A stretch of 64,000 nucleotides of DNA from G963678255 sp963678255 (GCA_963678255.2 CAXXTW010000001.1:496001-560000), one strand, 5' to 3'. Positions 19,451-27,915 are shown, numbered from the stretch's first letter. Program-made: numbers and translations. Notes: generated by a model not told the origin, from the letters alone.

Positions 19451-19678
19451 TTAAAAAAATATTTTGCAAAAGGCCGTTTTATCATTGGTGGATAAATCCC
19501 CGTATAGGAGCTTGGTTGCTTATGCTTTTTTGTTTTGATAACTGGTGAGATATTTGAAAAAATATTATCCCGAATAGGAGATTAAATAGATTTAATAGCA
19601 TAAGTGCAAAATATTTTATATCATAAAACAATAAAATTATAGTTAAATAAGGATTTTATATTAGATAGAATTAAATAA
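19451..19678 (+). ncRNA. Possible bridge-RNA region of the IS110 element (speculative)
   Basis: This 228-base noncoding tail follows the IS110 transposase. It holds two similar motifs, CCCGTATAGGAG (around 19500) and CCCGAATAGGAG (around 19572). ATAGGAG also occurs in every repeat core (ATAGGAGCTCATATCAGG). IS110-family elements encode a bridge RNA in a noncoding end, downstream in the IS1111-like group, with loops that pair with target and donor DNA. The position and shared motif fit, but I could not fold it or compare relatives. Confidence 0.3.
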
Positions 19679-20321
19679 GACAAATACACAAGGTGTTTCA
19701 TAGGAGCTCATATCAGGCTGTTGCCTGTTTGGTAAAAATGAAACACCTTGTTTTGAGATTGTCCTTTTAAAAAATTGACATCTATTGGAGAAGATATGGA
19801 TATTTCTTTGAGATAGTATTGTTCATTTCTTTTGTCTTGATACCTGAATATTTAATATATTTTATGGATTAATTAATTAAAATAGACAAATACACAAGTT
19901 GTTTCATAGGAGCTCATATCAGGCTGTTGCCTGTTTGGTAAAAATGAAACACCTTGTTTTGAGATTGTCCTTTTAAAAAATTGACATCTATTGGAGAAGA
20001 TATGGATATTTCTTTGAGATAGTAGTGTTCATTTCTTTTGTCTTGATACTTGGATATTTAATATATTTTATGGATTAATTAATTAAAATAGACAAATACA
20101 CAAGATGTTTCATAGGAGCTCATATCAGGCTGTTGCCTGTTTGGTAAAAATGAAACACCTAGTTTTGAGATTGTCCTTTTAAAAAATTGACATCTATTGG
20201 AGAAGATATGGATATTTCTTTGAGATAGTAGTGTTCATTTCTTTTGTCTTGATACTTGGATATTTAATATATTTTATGGATTAATTAATTAAAATAGACA
20301 AATACACAAGATGTTTCATAG
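19679..20321 (+). repeat. Right part of the 206-bp tandem repeat array (3 full units)
   Basis: After the IS110-type element the array resumes with the tail GACAAATACACAAGGTGTTT and full units at 19704, 19910 and 20116, each exactly 206 bases. The array ends at 20321, where GAGCTC is replaced by GAGATAAGAG. Units match those of the left block closely. One core has AGTTGTTTCAT in place of AGATGTTTCAT. Confidence 0.92.
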
Positions 20322-20802
20322 GAGATAAGAGATAATATCGGCATTGATACCTTGTAGATAAGGTCAGTACTGGCAACACTGACGTGTTGCAGATAAAAGA
20401 TAAGAGATAATCATCATCGTTGGAGGATATCTTTAGGATGGCATATGTTGAATAAAGTCTTTTCATTTCTTGGAAATGGTATTGTTCATTTCTTTTGTCT
20501 TGATACAAAATAAACAGAAGCAAAGAATAAATCTAGTCTTTGGTGAATTGCTTTAACATGACAAATTAAATAATGTAATCTTCATTTCTTTCTCTACGGG
20601 GTGTTATTATAAAATAATTAAAAGCTGAAAGAAATGTCAAGATTACATCGATTTGAAGAATATACATTAAATTTTCTTGCTGATGTGTTAAGAGAGTAAC
20701 TAAACAAGAGTCTTAATATTTTGGGCAGTTTCGATAGTTGGAATGGTTTAGAATTGAAATTTACTTAAGTAGGGAGTAAAAAATAGATTGAAAGAGAATT
20801 AT
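20322..20802. other. Noncoding flank of the array with repeat debris
   Basis: The stretch contains the flanking palindrome GCAACACTGACGTGTTGC (20373-20390). A degenerate partial repeat lies at about 20455-20520 (GGTATTGTTCATTTCTTTTG then TCTTGATACAAAATAAAC). The latter matches, inverted, the end of the solitary copy at 51509-51657, and so marks the natural outer end of the repeated element. From 20530 to 20802 I see no gene or RNA. Confidence 0.55.
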
Positions 20803-22353
20803 TTAATGAATGGAAGAAGAGGAATTTTTTTTGGTTTGTTGGGCAAATTGGAGTTCTTTTGAGAAATTGCCAAGAATTTTTAAAATATCCTGATTGAAGT
20901 CATAAACACGATAGCGATTGACATTTATATCATTGATTAAAATCGAAAAAGTGAGAAGTTCATGATCTTTGGTTCTGATATAACCACAGAGAGATTTTAC
21001 TTGATTGATAGTACCAGTTTTTCCTCTGACATTTTTATAGAGAGGTTCATAACGCATGACATTTTTAAGAGTTCCATCAACTCCAGCAATGGGAAAAGAA
21101 TCATAGAAATATTGAAAATCAGAGGATTTACTCATATTGAGCAGAATAGTATCAAATTGATTTGGTGTGGAAAGATCATGGGTTGAGAGACCACTTCCAT
21201 CATCGAGGTGTAGATTATAGGTGCTGGCATTTTTTGAAGTCATCCACTCTTTGATGATAGTTTCAGATTCTTTGACATCGTTTGCCAATTGATAACCAAG
21301 AGTAAGAAAGAGTTGATTTGCCATATAGTTATTACTTTTTTTATTGATAGGCTGAATAAGATCAGAGAAGGGAGGAGAATTGTAGGTATATATTGGTTTA
21401 GCCTGAGTATAAACGAGAGGATGGTCACTAAGAGAAATTCCATCTTTAACGGACAATTTTTCAAGCTTAAAAGCAGTCATGAGGATGCTGAGCGCAAAAT
21501 TTTCAGGATCGGTCATAGAGAGTGTTTGAATTACGGTTTTGTTTCTTCCTAGGAGACCTTTCACCGTTATTCGATTTCTAAGAGGGTCTTTGTATATACC
21601 TATGGTATTTTTTCTCTTTTGCGATGAAATTTTAGCTTGGTTAATCACAACAATATCAGCACCAGCAGGGTAAATACTCACCTGAGGAGATCTGCCTTTT
21701 CTACCTGAAGCTTTAACAATAATAGAAAAAGCGTTTTCATTGACTGAGAAAGAGCTTGGTTTTGCAGAGTAAAACAAATTTTGGTATTCTGATTTCCAGC
21801 CTTTACCGATCTCATTATTTAAAAAAGCAGAGTTATCAACAATAACCGCACCATTAATCTTTTTGATCCCTTTTTCAGAAAGCTCAGAGACCCAGTTTCT
21901 CATAACCTGTAAAGGTTCTTTGTTAAGAATATGTCTGCTTATCGAAGGATCACCTTCCGTTCTAATATATAAGTTTCCGTTTAAAGTACCATTATTAATT
22001 TCACCATCCGTCAAAAAGGAAGTTTTCCAAGTAAAGTCATTTCCCAGTTTATCCATAGCAATCGCAGTGGAAAAGAGTTTAAGATTAGAAGCAGGGACAA
22101 AACCAGAATCTGCATTTCTGCTATATAATACCTCATCGGTTTTAGTTGAAGAGACTTTTAATCCTATCGTATAGTTATATTTTTCATAGCGAAAAAGCAG
22201 ACTATCAATCTGATGTTGAAGATGAGACACTGCCACATCAGAGCTTTCTTCCGCTTGTAAGCTATTTTTTTTTATTGGGTTGAACAAAAATAGAGCAGAC
22301 AAAATTCCTAAGGAAATAAATGAAGCTATTTTTAATTCTTTTATAATTTTCAT
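20803..22353 (-). CDS. dacB: D-alanyl-D-alanine carboxypeptidase/endopeptidase (PBP4 type)
   Basis: A periplasmic class C penicillin-binding protein that trims the terminal D-Ala and cuts D-Ala-mDAP cross-links in peptidoglycan. A signal anchor (about residues 8-27 from the chosen start) is followed by the catalytic Ser in PASNLKLFS (SxxK, S89/K92), the SxN motif KKSNNYMANQL and the KTG motif RGKTGTINQ. The large insertion between SxxK and SxN, typical of PBP4, is present. I chose the ATG at 22353 because AAGGTG lies just upstream; a longer TTG start at 22392 has no ribosome site. The resulting length of 516 residues fits the family. The gene stands alone. Confidence 0.93.
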   Translation of the reverse strand: MKIIKELKIASFISLGILSALFLFNPIKKNSLQAEESSDVAVSHLQHQIDSLLFRYEKYNYTIGLKVSSTKTDEVLYSRNADSGFVPASNLKLFSTAIAMDKLGNDFTWKTSFLTDGEINNGTLNGNLYIRTEGDPSISRHILNKEPLQVMRNWVSELSEKGIKKINGAVIVDNSAFLNNEIGKGWKSEYQNLFYSAKPSSFSVNENAFSIIVKASGRKGRSPQVSIYPAGADIVVINQAKISSQKRKNTIGIYKDPLRNRITVKGLLGRNKTVIQTLSMTDPENFALSILMTAFKLEKLSVKDGISLSDHPLVYTQAKPIYTYNSPPFSDLIQPINKKSNNYMANQLFLTLGYQLANDVKESETIIKEWMTSKNASTYNLHLDDGSGLSTHDLSTPNQFDTILLNMSKSSDFQYFYDSFPIAGVDGTLKNVMRYEPLYKNVRGKTGTINQVKSLCGYIRTKDHELLTFSILINDINVNRYRVYDFNQDILKILGNFSKELQFAQQTKKNSSSSIH

Positions 22354-22493
22354 AAGACACCTTAATTTTTTAAACACGCTATAGGAAAGCAAATATGCTT
22401 AATCACTTTTCCCTAATATGATAATATCATAATATTTTAGCAAGGATTTTGTCAAGGAAAAAGGGCTTTAGAGAAAGAGACTGCTTTTTTTGT

Positions 22494-22526
22494 TTGACAT
22501 TTTCATAAAACTGAATAAAGTATACT
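22494..22526 (+). promoter_or_regulatory. Probable glyQ promoter
   Basis: A consensus -35 TTGACA (22494-22499) lies upstream of glyQ. The best-spaced -10 is TAAAGT (22516-22521, 16-base spacer); the better-looking TATACT (22521-22526) would leave 21 bases. The -35 is convincing, the -10 uncertain. No T-box specifier structure is visible between it and the gene. Confidence 0.5.
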
Positions 22527-22560
22527 TAATTAAAAGAGTTAGATTTATGGAGATAAAAAA

Positions 22561-23412
22561 ATGAATTTTCAAGATATGATCTTATCGTTACAAAAGTTTT
22601 GGGCATCTCAAGGATGTTCAATCCTCCAGCCATATGATGAAGAAATGGGAGCAGGGACTTTTCATCCGGGTACTTTCTTTGGGGCATTAGGCACAAAACC
22701 GACATCAATAGCTTATGCGCAACCATGCAGAAGACCAAAAGATGGCCGTTATGGAAAGAATCCAAATCGAATGCAACATTATTATCAATTTCAGGTCATT
22801 ATAAAACCATCCCCAGATAATATTCAAAATCTTTATCTTGAGAGTTTACAAGAGATAGGTATAGAAATCGAGAAGCATGATATTCGTTTTGTAGAGGATG
22901 ATTGGGAATCACCGACTCTTGGTGCATGGGGATTAGGTTGGGAAGTTTGGTTAGATGGAATGGAAATATCTCAATTTACATATTTTCAACAAGTAGGTGG
23001 GGTAGAAGTGTCTCCAGTGAGTGTTGAGCTGACCTATGGTTTAGAAAGAATTGCTATGTATCTTCAAAATGTAGATAATTTCAAAGAAATAGCTTGGAAT
23101 GGCACAGTTAAATATGGAGACATATTTTTAGATAGAGAGTATGAGTTTTCAAAGTTCAATTTTGAAGTTTCGGAAGTACCCTTGTTGTTTCAAGCCTTTG
23201 GAGATTATGAAAAGCAAGCCAATTTACTTATAGAACAAAAGTTGGTTTATCCGGCTTATGATTTTTTATTAAAAAGCAGTCATGCCTTTAATTTACTAGA
23301 TGCACGAGGTGTTATCAGTGTAACAGAACGAGCCGGTTATATTGGTAGAATTCGTAAAATGGCAAAAGATTGTGCCTTATTATATTTAGAAACCTATCAG
23401 AAAAAGGATTAA
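22561..23412 (+). CDS. glyQ: Glycine-tRNA ligase alpha subunit
   Basis: This catalytic class II subunit of the bacterial alpha2-beta2 glycyl-tRNA synthetase activates glycine with ATP. The 283 residues cover the whole family: LQKFWASQGCSILQPYDEEM, GAGTFHPGTFFGALG, RRPKDGRYGKNPNR with its motif 2 arginine, and GVEVSPVSVELTYGLERIAM (motif 3). GGAGATAAAAAA precedes the ATG. The beta subunit glyS normally follows directly; here it does not, and the next gene encodes an unrelated 225-residue protein. GlyS must be elsewhere for the enzyme to charge tRNA. Confidence 0.97.
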   Translation: MNFQDMILSLQKFWASQGCSILQPYDEEMGAGTFHPGTFFGALGTKPTSIAYAQPCRRPKDGRYGKNPNRMQHYYQFQVIIKPSPDNIQNLYLESLQEIGIEIEKHDIRFVEDDWESPTLGAWGLGWEVWLDGMEISQFTYFQQVGGVEVSPVSVELTYGLERIAMYLQNVDNFKEIAWNGTVKYGDIFLDREYEFSKFNFEVSEVPLLFQAFGDYEKQANLLIEQKLVYPAYDFLLKSSHAFNLLDARGVISVTERAGYIGRIRKMAKDCALLYLETYQKKD

Positions 23413-23421
23413 GGTGAAATT

Positions 23422-24099
23422 ATGATGGAAAAGTTTGCAAATGAGATCAAAGAAGTATTAGGAGACAACCTGATACAAGTCGTGTTATATAATGATCAGG
23501 ATCCCTATGCTGATGATATATTAATCATTGTAAAAGATGATAGTTTTCAGAAATTATTGCCTTTAGAGCCGATCATAAAAAAAATGATGGTTAAGAAAAT
23601 CTCATCTCCTTATATTATGACTCCTCAGTTTATTGAGAGTTCACTTGACTCATATCCTTTGGAATTTATAAACATGAAGACAGATTATAAGAATCTATAT
23701 GTTACTCAGGATCATTTAGTCTCAATTAAACCTGAAAATGAGTGGGTACGTTTGCAAATAGAGCGAGAATTAAAGGGAAAAATTCTATTAATAAAGAGTA
23801 ATTTACTTCCGATACATCAGGTAACCAAGTTTTCAGAAAAGTTAATCATTCAATCAATATTTTCATTAAAACCAGTATTAAAAGGGTTTTTATATTTAAT
23901 GGATCGTCCAATACCCAAGATTTATGATGAGATCATAGATTCGATAGGAAAGGAGACAAATTTTCCATTAGTTTGTATGAAAAAGGCATTTGATTTTGCT
24001 TATAATAAAGACCGATTAAAAAACCATAGTGTTATGGATTTTTATGTTCAGTATTTAAATGAGATAGAATTTTTAATAAAGCGAATAGAAAACGATTAA
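23422..24099 (+). CDS. Unknown protein, distantly nucleotidyltransferase-like
   Basis: A 225-residue soluble protein with no signal peptide. Residues 12-40 (DNLIQVVLYNDQDPYADDIL) have the beta-strand, loop, acidic-strand layout of MNT-type nucleotidyltransferases, whose motif is GS...DxD. However, the GS is replaced by YN, so catalysis is doubtful. The remainder (about 110-225) looks all-helical, like the HEPN-like or substrate domains that follow such folds. AAGGTG precedes the start. It lies nine bases after glyQ and 78 before lysS, so it is probably co-transcribed with the synthetase genes. I do not recognise a named family. Confidence 0.65.
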   Translation: MMEKFANEIKEVLGDNLIQVVLYNDQDPYADDILIIVKDDSFQKLLPLEPIIKKMMVKKISSPYIMTPQFIESSLDSYPLEFINMKTDYKNLYVTQDHLVSIKPENEWVRLQIERELKGKILLIKSNLLPIHQVTKFSEKLIIQSIFSLKPVLKGFLYLMDRPIPKIYDEIIDSIGKETNFPLVCMKKAFDFAYNKDRLKNHSVMDFYVQYLNEIEFLIKRIEND

Positions 24100-24177
24100 A
24101 CCAGTAGAGACTAATCACTTGACAAAAGAGATTTTAGTAAAAAAAGTGAATGGATCAGAGAATAATAAGGAGAGAAA

Positions 24178-25671
24178 ATGGAGTTAGACAACCAACTCTT
24201 AAAGCAACGCAGAGAAAAATTAGATAAACTCAGTGAGATGGGAATAGATGCTTATCCCCCTCATTGCGAGCGAACACATACAATCAAAGAATTATGGGAT
24301 CAAGAAGCAGATTTTTGTGAACACAAGCAAGAAGTAAAGATTGTGGGAAGATTGAATGCCAAACGCCGTCAGGGTAAAATTGGCTTTATCAATGTTCAGG
24401 ATATGTATTCGAAAATCCAGGTATTTGTTCGTCAGGATGAAATAGGAGAAGCGAGCTATGAATTGTTTAAATTATTAGATTTAGGTGATTTTGTTCAGGT
24501 CAATGGATCAATGATTCATACTCAAACGGGAGAATATTCTGTTTTAGCTAAAGAGATCGTTATCTTATCAAAGAATTTAAGACCCCTTCCCACAGTAAAA
24601 GAGAAAGAAGTTGACGGCAAGATCGTAAGATATGACGAGTTTGCAGATATTGAGCTTAGATACCGTAAAAGATATTTAGATTTATTACTAAATCCAGAAA
24701 GCCGTAAGACTTTTGAATTACGGTCAAAAATAATACAGGGTATTCGTAACTTTTTAAACGGTCGTGACTTTTTGGAAGTAGATACACCTGTTCTTCAACC
24801 ATTATATGGTGGAGCGAATGCCCGCCCTTTTACAACTCATCACAATACCTTAGATATGACGCTTTATTTACGTATTGCAACAGAATTATATCTCAAACGC
24901 TGTGTTGTTGGTGGTTTTGAACGAGTCTATGAGATTGGCAAAAACTTTAGAAATGAAGGAATGGACAGAACTCATAATCCAGAATTTACATTAATAGAGA
25001 TTTATCAGGCTTACTCTGATTTAGATGGAATGATGGAGTTAACCGAAAGTATGATAAGCGGAATTGTTCAAGATCTTTATGGGACACAAAGCATAATTTT
25101 TGACAATCAAACCATTAATTTGCAAAGTCCATGGAGAAGAGCATCCATGCTTGAATTGATCAAAGAACATACAGGAGAAGATTTTTCTGACTTTGATTTT
25201 GAAAGAATCAAAGCCTTTTGTAAAGCCAGAAAAATTGACATTGCACCTCATGCAGGACCAGGAACTCTAATAGCAGAGATCTTTGATGCTTATGTGGAAG
25301 AAAAGCTTATCCAACCAACTTTTGTGACAGATTATCCAATAGAGATTTCACCATTGGCAAAAAATCATCCAGGAGATCCAAACTTGGTAGAACGCTTTGA
25401 ATTGTTTATCATGGGTCATGAATATGGCAATGCTTTTACAGAGTTAAACAATCCTGTTGAGCAGAGAAAAAGATTGGAGCAGCAATCAGCGATGCGTGAA
25501 ATGGGAGATGATGAAGCGAATGTAGTTGATGAAGATTTCATCGAATGTTTAGAATACGGGATGCCTCCAATGGGCGGATTGGGCATTGGTGTTGATCGAT
25601 TAGTCATGTTATTAACCAATAATACCTCCATAAAAGAAGTCATTCTTTTTCCTCAAATGAAGCAGGAATAA
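24178..25671 (+). CDS. lysS: Lysine-tRNA ligase, class II
   Basis: This enzyme charges tRNA-Lys. The 497 residues comprise an N-terminal OB-fold anticodon-binding domain (about 50-150, VKIVGRLNAKRRQGKIGFIN) and the class II core. Motif 1 is near FLEVDTPVLQPLYGGANARP, motif 2 is FRNEGMDRTHNPEFTLIE and motif 3 is GMPPMGGLGIGVDRLVMLL. AAGGAGAG lies seven bases from the ATG. A terminator follows. It probably forms a unit with glyQ and the 225-residue protein, although TTGACA at 24119 could give it its own promoter. Confidence 0.97.
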   Translation: MELDNQLLKQRREKLDKLSEMGIDAYPPHCERTHTIKELWDQEADFCEHKQEVKIVGRLNAKRRQGKIGFINVQDMYSKIQVFVRQDEIGEASYELFKLLDLGDFVQVNGSMIHTQTGEYSVLAKEIVILSKNLRPLPTVKEKEVDGKIVRYDEFADIELRYRKRYLDLLLNPESRKTFELRSKIIQGIRNFLNGRDFLEVDTPVLQPLYGGANARPFTTHHNTLDMTLYLRIATELYLKRCVVGGFERVYEIGKNFRNEGMDRTHNPEFTLIEIYQAYSDLDGMMELTESMISGIVQDLYGTQSIIFDNQTINLQSPWRRASMLELIKEHTGEDFSDFDFERIKAFCKARKIDIAPHAGPGTLIAEIFDAYVEEKLIQPTFVTDYPIEISPLAKNHPGDPNLVERFELFIMGHEYGNAFTELNNPVEQRKRLEQQSAMREMGDDEANVVDEDFIECLEYGMPPMGGLGIGVDRLVMLLTNNTSIKEVILFPQMKQE

Positions 25672-25690
25672 TCTTAAATATACAAATTTT

Positions 25691-25717
25691 AAGGCACGAG
25701 AAATCGTGCCTTTTTTT
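25691..25717 (+). terminator. Rho-independent terminator after lysS
   Basis: Arms AAGGCACGA and TCGTGCCTT enclose a GAAA tetraloop and are followed by seven T. The position, 19 bases after the lysS stop, is typical. Confidence 0.92.
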
Positions 25718-25988
25718 ATTTATTAAAAATATGGTAGTAGAGACTTTGCATACAATGTCTCTACTTATATATTTTGGACAGTCTCAGCAGAAAACACAGA
25801 TTTTTTTAAAATTTATCATTGACAGTAATGGTTCATAAGAAAATATGGAGCTCATGAGTGTGGAAAATAATAGGTTATTAATTAAATTTTATAAGCGAAG
25901 TTCACTTGATTGTAAAAGATCGAGGTGATAATCTTAAGCATTTATCGAATACGATAAATGCTTTTTTTGTTTTTTAAAAGAGGTCGTA
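25718..25988 (+). promoter_or_regulatory. nadC leader region with terminator-like hairpin
   Basis: The gap between lysS and nadC holds TTGACA at 25819-25824. A 27-codon frame without a ribosome site lies at 25845-25928. A strong hairpin AAGCATTTATCG / CGATAAATGCTT (25936-25963) with a T tract to 25970 ends only 18 bases before nadC. This could be an attenuator or the terminator of a small leader RNA. No known riboswitch sequence is recognisable. Confidence 0.45.
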
Positions 25989-26810
25989 ATGGAGATAGAT
26001 AAGATAATAGAATTAGCTTTAGAAGAGGATTTAGGGACCGGTGATATTACAACAGAGTATTTATCATTATCCAAGAAACATGGAATTGCTTATTTAATAG
26101 CAAAGCAAGAGGGTATAGTCTGTGGATTAAAAATTGCTAATGAAGTATTTAAAAAAGTTGATCCTTTTATCAAATGGGTGTCATATAAAAAAGATGGTGA
26201 TTTGGTAAAAAAGGGAGATGAGCTAGCGAAGGTAGAAGGATATTCAGAGTCTATCTTAAAGGGAGAGCGAGTCGCTTTAAATTTTTTACAGAGATTAAGC
26301 GGGATCGCCTCATTAACCAGAAAGCATGTTGATTTAATCAAGCCTTACAAAGCCAAATTATTAGATACTCGAAAAACAACTCCATTATTAAGAGTTTTAG
26401 AAAAATATGCTGTGAGAACTGGTGGAGGATTTAATCATCGATTTGGTCTTTACGATATGATTATGATCAAAGAGAATCACATAAGGGCATCAGGATCCAT
26501 CACTAAAGCAGTAGAAAAGATAAAAGATCGTAATACAAGTTATAAAATTGAAGTTGAAGTAACCAATCTTCAGGAGTTAGAAGAAGCCTTCAACAATCAG
26601 GTTGACCGCGTTATGCTTGATAATATGAGTATTGAGCAAATCAAGGAATGTGTTGAGTTATTTGGAGGAAAGGTGGAAATGGAAGTTTCGGGAAATGTCA
26701 AATTAAATACCATTGAAGCAATAGCAGCGACGGGTGTTGACTATATTTCTAGCGGTTCTTTGACTCATTCATACAATTCACTAGATATTAGTTTATTATT
26801 TAAGGAGTAA
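25989..26810 (+). CDS. nadC: Nicotinate-nucleotide pyrophosphorylase (carboxylating)
   Basis: Quinolinate phosphoribosyltransferase converts quinolinate and PRPP to nicotinate mononucleotide in de novo NAD synthesis. The 273 residues include EEDLGTGDITTEYL, GERVALNFLQRLSGIAS, LDTRKTTPLLRVLEKYAVRTGG (the substrate-binding RK and KTTP; coordinates 26357-26423), MIMIKENHI and the C-terminal ISSGSLTHS. Length is normal. AGAGGTCG lies upstream of the ATG. It is followed two bases later by the zinc-ribbon gene, so both are likely one transcript. No nadA or nadB is in the window. Confidence 0.96.
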   Translation: MEIDKIIELALEEDLGTGDITTEYLSLSKKHGIAYLIAKQEGIVCGLKIANEVFKKVDPFIKWVSYKKDGDLVKKGDELAKVEGYSESILKGERVALNFLQRLSGIASLTRKHVDLIKPYKAKLLDTRKTTPLLRVLEKYAVRTGGGFNHRFGLYDMIMIKENHIRASGSITKAVEKIKDRNTSYKIEVEVTNLQELEEAFNNQVDRVMLDNMSIEQIKECVELFGGKVEMEVSGNVKLNTIEAIAATGVDYISSGSLTHSYNSLDISLLFKE

Positions 26811-26812
26811 TC

Positions 26813-27520
26813 ATGCATACACAATTAAACGTATTGATACAGATGCAAAAGATTGACGATGTAATTGGAGAGAAAGATGTTATCAAAAACGCTTTACCCA
26901 ATCAACTTAATGATTTAAAAAATCAGGTAGCCATTGCATCCCAAGAGTTATCTTTATCAATAAAAGATTTTGAAGAGAACGCCAAGAAGCAAAAAGACAA
27001 AGAACTGGAAATCAAAAAGAATCTGGAAAATATTCGTAAGTATGAGCATCAATTGGATTCAATAAAAAACAACAAAGAATACAAAGCATTAAACAGTGAG
27101 ATTGTTTTTTTAAAAGAGAAGAATTCTCAGATGGAAAATGATCTTTTAATCATTATGGATGAAGAAAGCAAGATCAAAAGCAGAAAATCAGTTTCAGAAA
27201 ACAACAAGAAGCAAGCAGATCAAGCTTTAAAGGAAAATGAGAATAAACTTAAAAATGAAATCATCAAAGTTGATGTGGAAATTGATGACATGAAAAAGCA
27301 ACGTAATGAAATAGCCAAACAATTACCCATGAACTTAATCAAGAAATATGCTCAGCTCATAAAGAATAAGAATCGTAAAGCCGTAGTATTCAATTTAAAT
27401 AATTCATGTTCAGGTTGCGGTTTTCATATACGTCCACAATTATTGATAGAATTACGTCAGCATGACAAGATAAATTATTGCGAGAATTGCGGCCGTATCT
27501 TAGTTTTTAATAACGATTAA
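26813..27520 (+). CDS. Coiled-coil zinc-ribbon protein (DUF164 / CT398-like)
   Basis: A 235-residue protein with two long antiparallel coiled-coil helices (about 10-180, heptad-rich, many Lys/Glu) and a C-terminal C4 zinc ribbon, CSGCGFHI...INYCENCGRI. The family is widespread in bacteria and structural members bind nucleic acid or flagellar/secretion partners; the function is not settled. It follows nadC with a two-base gap and is directly followed by the RNase P RNA gene six bases after its stop, a neighbourhood seen in other phyla. Confidence 0.88.
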   Translation: MHTQLNVLIQMQKIDDVIGEKDVIKNALPNQLNDLKNQVAIASQELSLSIKDFEENAKKQKDKELEIKKNLENIRKYEHQLDSIKNNKEYKALNSEIVFLKEKNSQMENDLLIIMDEESKIKSRKSVSENNKKQADQALKENENKLKNEIIKVDVEIDDMKKQRNEIAKQLPMNLIKKYAQLIKNKNRKAVVFNLNNSCSGCGFHIRPQLLIELRQHDKINYCENCGRILVFNND

Positions 27521-27525
27521 TATTA

Positions 27526-27915
27526 GCAGAGAAGAATAGATGTCTGCCGGCTTCGGTCGGAGGAAAGTCCGAACACCACAGGACAGGACACTTCATAATG
27601 GGAAGGCTCGGTGACGGGTAGCAGCTCCACAGAAACAAACCGCCCTGTAAGAATTTACAGGGTAAGGGTGAAATGGTAGTGTAAGAGACTACCGGGTATT
27701 CCGGTGACGGAGTATGCCAGGAAAGCCTTGTCCGGTGCAATGCCAAATAGGGAAGAATTCACAAAGTGAGCAGATTGGTCCGATCTGATTTCTTTCGGGT
27801 AGGCAGCTCAAACCGTCTCGTAAGGGATCTCAAGGGATATAGTAATATACGGTTTAGATGAATAGACATCACTTTACGTTGTAAAGCACAGAATTCGGCT
27901 TATTTTCTTCTCTGC
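27526..27915 (+). ncRNA. rnpB: RNase P RNA, class A
   Basis: This is the catalytic RNA of ribonuclease P, which removes 5' leaders from tRNA precursors. The 5' end GCAGAGAAGA pairs with 3' end TCTTCTCTGC (helix P1). The invariant P4 strand GGAGGAAAGTCCG (27560-27572), a central GAAACAAACCGCC-type region and the 3' universal ACAGAATTCGGCTTA (27890-27904) are all present. GGTGCAATGCCAAATAGGG matches the J11/12 region. A T tract follows immediately and acts as terminator. Length of about 390 bases is standard for class A. Confidence 0.96.

Larger units (their letters stand above)
16421..19678 (+). mobile_element. IS110-family element, interrupted by an IS66-family element
   Basis: The element contains a DEDD-type transposase split by a nested IS66 insertion. 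It lies exactly between two repeat cores: the left neighbour ends ...ACACCTTGTT and the right neighbour resumes at GACAAATACACAAGG. The normal spacer between two cores is missing. No target duplication is visible, as expected for IS110. About 80 bases of noncoding sequence precede the transposase and about 230 follow it. The outer limits given are where similarity to the repeat stops and are approximate. Confidence 0.8.

Noticed and set aside
15337..20321. CRISPR array
   Set aside because: The spacers between the palindromic cores are themselves nearly identical, the period is 206 bases, and there are no cas genes.
15337..20321. Integron cassette array with attC sites
   Set aside because: The cores are palindromic, but no cassette genes lie between them and no integrase is present in the window.
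22494..22560. T-box leader upstream of glyQ, and another upstream of lysS
   Set aside because: No stem I specifier, T-box sequence or terminator/antiterminator is present in either short leader.
25845..25928. A 27-codon leader peptide gene before nadC
   Set aside because: It has no ribosome site and no run of regulatory codons, so I list it only as part of the leader region.
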